NCBI RefSeq assembly: GCF_900327275.1
Contig: NZ_LS398548.1
Coordinates: 1,798,001 to 1,862,000, forward strand
DNA from: Orientia tsutsugamushi
GTDB taxonomy: Bacteria > Pseudomonadota > Alphaproteobacteria > Rickettsiales > Rickettsiaceae
Reading direction: 5' to 3'
Length of the DNA: 64,000 nucleotides
Position numbers and translations under genes: made by a program. Below, piece by piece: positions 60,101-64,000 of the stretch (position 1 is its first letter; every line of letters begins with the position of its first letter). The notes beneath the pieces were generated by a model that had not been told where the DNA came from, made no database searches, and saw only the letters and a list, made by a program, of their open reading frames with translations.

Positions 60101-60394
60101 TTGTATACGCGGTGCTAATATTAAGCTTTGAATTATAAAACTTACAGCAGTTACTAGCATTAATAATTTCAATATTCCTGGCTGCAATGTATACAGCAAA
60201 GCATAATGAAAAATGTTGCCACTAAAGTATGTGCCTATAATACTAGTAGCAATAGCTACAGTAGCAAATTTTCTTCTGCCTAAAGCATATTTTTGAATGC
60301 TGTTAGTACTACCTCTATAGTAAATACTTACAATAATGTTGAGCATTAAAAATATAATTGCTATAACTGTAGTTGCATTGATATTTAAAAACAT
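57167..60394 (-). CDS. hybrid sensor histidine kinase: sodium/solute symporter-like N terminus, kinase, receiver
   Basis: 1075 residues, intact. Residues 1-455 form about 12-13 membrane segments of a sodium/solute symporter (SSS) fold, as in CbrA-type sensors. Further membrane segments lie at 515-670, and a coiled segment at 675-705. HisKA has H710 in HLSHEVRTPLQG. HATPase has N-box NLISNAIKY (827-835), DNGDGIP (858-864) and GLGL. The receiver has D955-D957, phospho-acceptor D1001 (ILLDISLPD) and K1054. It probably senses a nutrient or transport state. No response regulator gene lies beside it. Single copy with backbone context. Confidence 0.9.
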   Translation of the reverse strand: MFLNINATTVIAIIFLMLNIIVSIYYRGSTNSIQKYALGRRKFATVAIATSIIGTYFSGNIFHYALLYTLQPGILKLLMLVTAVSFIIQSLILAPRIQKFLGKLSVADVMGSLYGNHIKVITAIGSIVISLTISAMEIKLLYNIIQYISYNGLFIIAITIIIYLACIGIRAIVFTDMFHCFTIIFLYAALFVFFNKVADLSTIITTLTTNQIFVFKGFIDYTNPLIMQYWWVLAFNILPIVRPLMFYKYLIVTNSRQVVNVLNTLSVVIFAATILLIIFATILLPIDIRNANPSDILTEVIKRCSDPEFTQLMIIVMIVITISTAISHISIAAVICFNDLCNPLGILKQYSPKNELRIVRIFVILFTIASVLISFTNQELWNIHILGEHFYSPIIGAPLLVTVLGFRSTSKVILSGMISGGVSLLLLDWYNQSVTEIYHIVLAIIINFTVMMTMHYGLQEPGRWENYKIVSKLHEAYCKRENNAINWLRALPQYFEWNRILAYSSDMLRHQHYCFYTSIFTILSLSIMSVLSISSNSLDNSQIINILLLLSFGLTTIFTVYQFLSLTPDNNKYLGLIWLIFIFFALILTNTALLVVSEFHKVSLICFIVNLIVVAILIRWQVALIMIISGVIIAIGILSIFEPQISLMPPADSGLIPTTLMVGSVLLMFIKIKQDEYILEQNMRSKAENKIKSMNIRLNIKKEILNHLSHEVRTPLQGVKSCIDLLIKHCNEYSNSEQLLRIVNRVNSSVERVCNHIDNLLDLSKIEANKMAFNIQQCNLRTLLNEIVFDFNTLQLSKQHKIDINYPQQVTEAVDCDKGRITQVMLNLISNAIKYSKPGLILISVKQDNENIYVSVKDNGDGIPKHKLNTIFQPFEQCGYDKFRISSTGLGLNVCKELITKHNGNIWAENQSHGGGSEFCFSLPLYRYHKQHSHSNKPKISLPMLNKKITILIIDDDQIILDSMHLLIDTTNYQITTANNGEDAINLIKSNPALYQVILLDISLPDKNADMVLKEIQPILKQYNIPVVIQSGYLHDDKSKQYLLSLGATAFITKPYSQDALFSIITDVTRQSSAN

Positions 60395-60639
60395 TGTGTT
60401 CTTTTATATATTATTGAACGAAATGAATAATCAAACTATGATGTGTATATTGGAATTATAGCAGACAATACCATATATTCTACAGACAAAATTTTTAATT
60501 TACTGAAAATACAACCTAGTAAAAATCTAGAAAATAATATGGCTGATTTTATTATACTGTAAAAGTATGTATTACTAAAATCAAATTATAGTTAGATTAT
60601 AATGTACATGCAGCACCTTCAGGAAAACGATGAAAATAT

Positions 60640-60925
60640 GTCAAAGAATGCTATTATTAAGAGATAATAGCTTTAGGTAAAAAATGATGACAAGAAAAAA
60701 TATTCCTAGTAGAGCTATCTAGCAAAAAAAATTATGCAATTACAAATTTAGCAAGATATGTAGATGAGATAAGTAATGACATAATAAGAAGATATCTAAT
60801 GAAAGCAAAATTAACTCTAAGATTTAGTGTGTAAGTGGAGTAAATGAGAAATAATTATCACTCTAGATGATAGTATATTGGACAAAGAATACTCAGATAA
60901 TATATAGCAAAGTTGATGCAAATAT
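60640..60925 (+). pseudogene. transposase remnant (DDE, IS701-like)
   Basis: Broken frames read ITNLARYVDEISNDIIRRYL, KAKLTLRF, and further on a possible DDSxLDKEYSD, a pattern I associate with DDE transposases of this type in rickettsiae. Several stops. Weakly supported. Confidence 0.35.
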
Positions 60926-60932
60926 AGTTGTA

Positions 60933-61160
60933 TAGTCATCTACAATGAAGTTTGGCATAGAAAAAAAGCGATAAAATAGTTAATAGAATCTGTTGGTTGT
61001 AAAGTTATTTTTCTGCTACCTTATTCTCTAGATTTAAATCCGATAGAAAAGTTTTGGGCTAATATGAAAACGTAGATTAGAAATCAAATTACTCAATTTG
61101 CTAAATCTTATGAATCTATTATCACTTTTTTCTATGCTCAAACCTCATTGTAAATGGCTA
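60933..61160. mobile_element. internally deleted IS630-type element
   Basis: Inverted ends TAGTCATCTACAATGAAGTT and TTTCTATGCTCAAACCTCAT with complement. Inside, a + strand transposase tail reads LIESVGCKVIFLLPYSLDLN then PIEKFWANMKT (catalytic Glu), with stops. The 280 bp to its right (61161-61440) show no gene. Confidence 0.7.
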
Positions 61161-61442
61161 TAAATGTCCAAATTACAAGCAAATCATTATATTAGAGACA
61201 GATTTGGATACACATTATATTATTCTAAAGTCCAAAGGTGGTAATAATAGAAACTCAAATTTGATGTTGTTACACAGCAACTACAATAAGCAGATACATA
61301 ATCTGATATTCAACGTTGAAGCTAGCTCTAAAAAACTTATCCTTAAAGAGGCTTGAGCTGTATGACGTGACTATCATGTACTGTTCTTTTGGAGGAAAAG
61401 TGCTCTCATACTTACCTAGCAGCTTATTGAACTCTAGCTTTA

Positions 61443-62858
61443 TTAAAGTGTTATTGTAGTATATTGTATATCATTTCCTATTGAAATTGAATCAACATCA
61501 AATGTGGTATTGTCATCATAATGACGTTCTAAAGTAACTTCATGTAGTAGTTGTTTCTCAGAATAATAATTGTCTTTTTTCTCATGCGTGGGTACATATC
61601 CACTTTGTCTAACTATAACTTCTTGATGATTACTACGCTCACACTTTTGTAACTTATAAGAATTACTTCTAAAGAGAAGCTTTTTAAATAATTTCGCATA
61701 GTCATAACTTTCATTATTGATACTACTATCATCATCACAAATATTATCTAGTTTTATAGTTTGTAACTTCTGCAGATCAATTTGTTTACTTGCTTTAACA
61801 GAGTCTGCTGCAGCCTTAAGTTCATAAAATTCTTTATGTGGAAGCTTATGCTGCAAAAGGTTGATAGAACTCTCGAATGAAAACATTTCTTGCAAGATGC
61901 TACTGTTACAACATTGATAATTAACAAAATCATTTATCTTTAATAATAACATTATCTCAGTAGAGATAATGTTATTATTAAAGACTTTAAGCTTAGTATT
62001 ATCTCCATTATAAATTTTTAACAATTCTAATGTTGGGACTACCTTGTTACTATTAATAACGATATTTAGTGCATTTACCAATGTCTTATCAGTGTCAAAT
62101 CTTAACTTACAACGTGTAATAAATGGATCAAAATCAAAGTTAAGAGATGAAAAAACACTGAACATATCATCAAGCATTTTGACCGCATATACATTACTTA
62201 AACTATACGTATTTGTAGCTTCCACTATATGCTGTAATGTCCAGCAAACAATTATATTTTCTAATCTTATTATATCATTATGATGATTATTGAAATAAGT
62301 AATATACTTAATATGTTCATGACTATTTTGAATGAAAAACTTAAACAATTCAGGATCTTGATTTTTAATTGCATACTTAAGTCCTATATGCATAACTTGC
62401 ATCTTACGTATAAAATCACTTAAATTATCATTTTTTGTTTGAAATGTAATCAAATGCTGTGCTTCAGCTATTTTATATTTTTTGACAAACTTTATTACTT
62501 CATTTCTAATATTTATTAGATCAGTTACATAATCTATAATTTTTATTACCAAATAATTACCATTATTACTCCCAACTATTTCATCAATTAAATCATTAAT
62601 TTCTTTATCACTTAACTCAAATGTTTTATTTTGCTCATCAATACCAACATTAGTAATTAAATTATTAAGTAGCTTACTACTAGTATTGTACTCACTATCC
62701 AATTTTATTTTATTAATATTAAGTATATCAATGATCTGTTGAATATACTGATCTGTAGTTAGAATATTATCATCAAGTATATCAGTATATTTTTCTATGT
62801 CCTTTAATTCATCTATTAAAGTGCTTATAACAAGCATATATTTAACCTTCCTATTCAC
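61443..62858 (-). CDS. unrecognised 471-aa protein containing a perfect hairpin sequence
   Basis: Intact, mostly helical, no signal peptide or membrane segment. Pieces: LKYAIKNQDPELFKFFIQNS (ankyrin-like hint), IIRLENIIVCWTLQHIVEAT, SVFSSLNFDFDPFITRCKLR; the C-terminal ~90 residues are polar. ATG at 62837 is an alternative start. A perfect 21-bp inverted repeat (61938-61958 / 61963-61983) lies inside the coding sequence. I recognise no family with confidence; a diverged repeat protein or effector is possible. It is flanked by dead transposons. Confidence 0.6.
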   Translation of the reverse strand: MNRKVKYMLVISTLIDELKDIEKYTDILDDNILTTDQYIQQIIDILNINKIKLDSEYNTSSKLLNNLITNVGIDEQNKTFELSDKEINDLIDEIVGSNNGNYLVIKIIDYVTDLINIRNEVIKFVKKYKIAEAQHLITFQTKNDNLSDFIRKMQVMHIGLKYAIKNQDPELFKFFIQNSHEHIKYITYFNNHHNDIIRLENIIVCWTLQHIVEATNTYSLSNVYAVKMLDDMFSVFSSLNFDFDPFITRCKLRFDTDKTLVNALNIVINSNKVVPTLELLKIYNGDNTKLKVFNNNIISTEIMLLLKINDFVNYQCCNSSILQEMFSFESSINLLQHKLPHKEFYELKAAADSVKASKQIDLQKLQTIKLDNICDDDSSINNESYDYAKLFKKLLFRSNSYKLQKCERSNHQEVIVRQSGYVPTHEKKDNYYSEKQLLHEVTLERHYDDNTTFDVDSISIGNDIQYTTITL

Positions 62859-63155
62859 TAAAAAAAATTAACTTAATTATAAACTTAAATCTCCAAAAAG
62901 CAACTTTGAGTTGGTTTTGTATATTATGTTAGGAGTATAAAAATATATTTTCAGTTTTTTCAATCAGGTAATAGAAGAGATGTTAGCACTTCTTCCATTC
63001 TTAAATATAGAATCAGATGGTTTTGTTATCCAAGTCTCTATAGCGCAATTCATCAAAAGGTAACGTATAGATTTCACATATTATGCTTTCCTGATAACTT
63101 CATATTATTGTCTATAGCTTGTGTTTACTATTATTGCTTTCAAAGATCTATAATA

Positions 63156-64000
63156 GACCTCTTTCGAAACTGGTTAAGGTAGTTCAAAATTATAAATGCC
63201 AAAGATCAAATTAAATCTAAGACCGAATCTTTTACGTCTATTTCGATATTTGTCAGCAATAATTTTGAACTGTTTTAGCATACCGATAACGGTTTCATTC
63301 ACAACTTTTTCTCGTGCTAACCTAAGATTATTCTTTTTATCATTTTTAGTTAAAGGATTTTTCTTGCTTTTTTTCTTTGGTAATTCAGAATTATTGTGAA
63401 TTTTTTGTATACCTTGATATCCTGTATCAGTAATCGCTTTAACCTTAGGATGGATAAGGATTTTGGATTCCTTAAATAATCTAAAGTCATGTTTTTTACC
63501 GTTAGAAAAATCTGTACATATTACTTGGTATGTTTGCTTGTCTAACACTATTTGAGTTTTTAGTGTATGCCTTTTCTTCTTTCCTGAATAATAGAATTTT
63601 TGTTTTTTTGGGTCTTTCTATAGGAGTATCAGTAGCATCAATCAAGACCACTTCATAATTCATATCACTCTTCATTATAGCTTTACGACCTGTAAGAGCA
63701 AAGTTTAGGTGTTTAACTAGGGTATCTTCTACCCATTTTACAGCTTTATATGCTCAACTTTCACTAATCCCATAGTTCTGACCTATATGGAAATAAGTAC
63801 GGTATTCTCTAAGGTATTCTAACACCATCAGCAACTGTTCCTCCAAATTGAGCTTATTTTTACGTCCACCTTTTGATTTCTTAAAACCATCAGCTTTCCT
63901 CAAAATATCCACCATCTTTGAAAATGTCCTCTTCCTTACTCCTGTTAATCGACGAAATTTTTCATCCTTTAACTCTTTTATCTGATCTAATTTCATTATT
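63156..64000 (-). mobile_element. IS5-type insertion sequence, copy running off the window
   Basis: Left end GACCTCTTTCGAAACTGGTT at 63156 after TA. The transposase is visible in pieces (63174-63548; 63754-63996, ATG 63996). A point change turns SSA into S-stop at 63754-63756, and the A-rich frame junction is also present. The right end lies beyond the window. Unlike the 52.7 kb copy, its N-terminal frame is open where that copy has TGA. Confidence 0.8.

Noticed and set aside
1-64000. tRNA, rRNA or CRISPR features
   Set aside because: I saw no tRNA-like cloverleaf, rRNA stretch or regularly spaced short repeats; the regular repeats present are TPR-coding units.

Overview
The window looks like a piece of an Orientia tsutsugamushi-type (Rickettsiales) chromosome. 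The DNA is very AT-rich and packed with decaying copies of an integrative conjugative element of the kind called RAGE (Rickettsiales amplified genetic element). Such elements carry an F-type type IV secretion (tra) operon, Ti-type TraA/TraD relaxosome genes, a tyrosine integrase and cargo genes: ankyrin and TPR proteins, SpoT-like HD proteins, histidine-kinase-like proteins and a Dam methylase. This identification rests on family recognition by eye. No database search was run.

Layout. (1) 1-4.6 kb: two degraded C-terminal pieces of the Ti-type TraA (helicase tail plus Toprim-like domains) on the + strand; the second is split by an IS630-type insertion with clean inverted repeats and a TA duplication. 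A complete Rpn-type nuclease follows and ends against a bidirectional hairpin. (2) 5.6-28.3 kb, - strand: RAGE copy A, read from the integrase downward as int, traL, traE, traK, pilin-like gene, traB, traV, traC, traW, a 57-residue ORF, traU, trbC, traN, then a cargo insertion (IS110, a large ankyrin gene, a TPR gene, a Panacea/SocA-type gene), then traF, traH, traG, traD. At least six of these genes carry frameshifts, stops or deletions. (3) 28.9-39.5 kb: cargo, with HD hydrolase, ankyrin and outer-membrane genes, a Dam methylase, two histidine-kinase-like ATPases, a second HD hydrolase, several unrecognised broken genes, a DXD glycosyltransferase of toxin type, a SecA-like motor fragment and a Ti-type TraD. 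(4) 39.8-50.6 kb, - strand: RAGE copy B, same orientation but more eroded. A complete group II intron lies at its downstream edge. A coiled-coil cargo gene and an integrase/IS110 remnant separate traU from traC. (5) 51-54 kb: a dnaB fragment and a broken, rearranged HD-ankyrin module invaded by an IS5-type element and its MITE. (6) 54-63 kb: apparent chromosomal backbone, with trpS, a 1075-residue symporter-histidine kinase-receiver hybrid and an unrecognised 471-residue protein, separated by dead transposons. A partial IS5-type element ends the window.

How it fits together. The tra genes would build an F-like mating channel (TraL/E/K/B/V/C/W/U/N/F/H/G with TrbC and a pilin) fed by a TraD coupling ATPase and a TraA relaxase-helicase. 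Neither copy could assemble it alone as written. The two copies carry different lesions. The intact reading frames are mostly cargo: nuclease, HD hydrolases, Dam, ankyrin proteins and the glycosyltransferase. They are better candidates for current function than the conjugation machinery.
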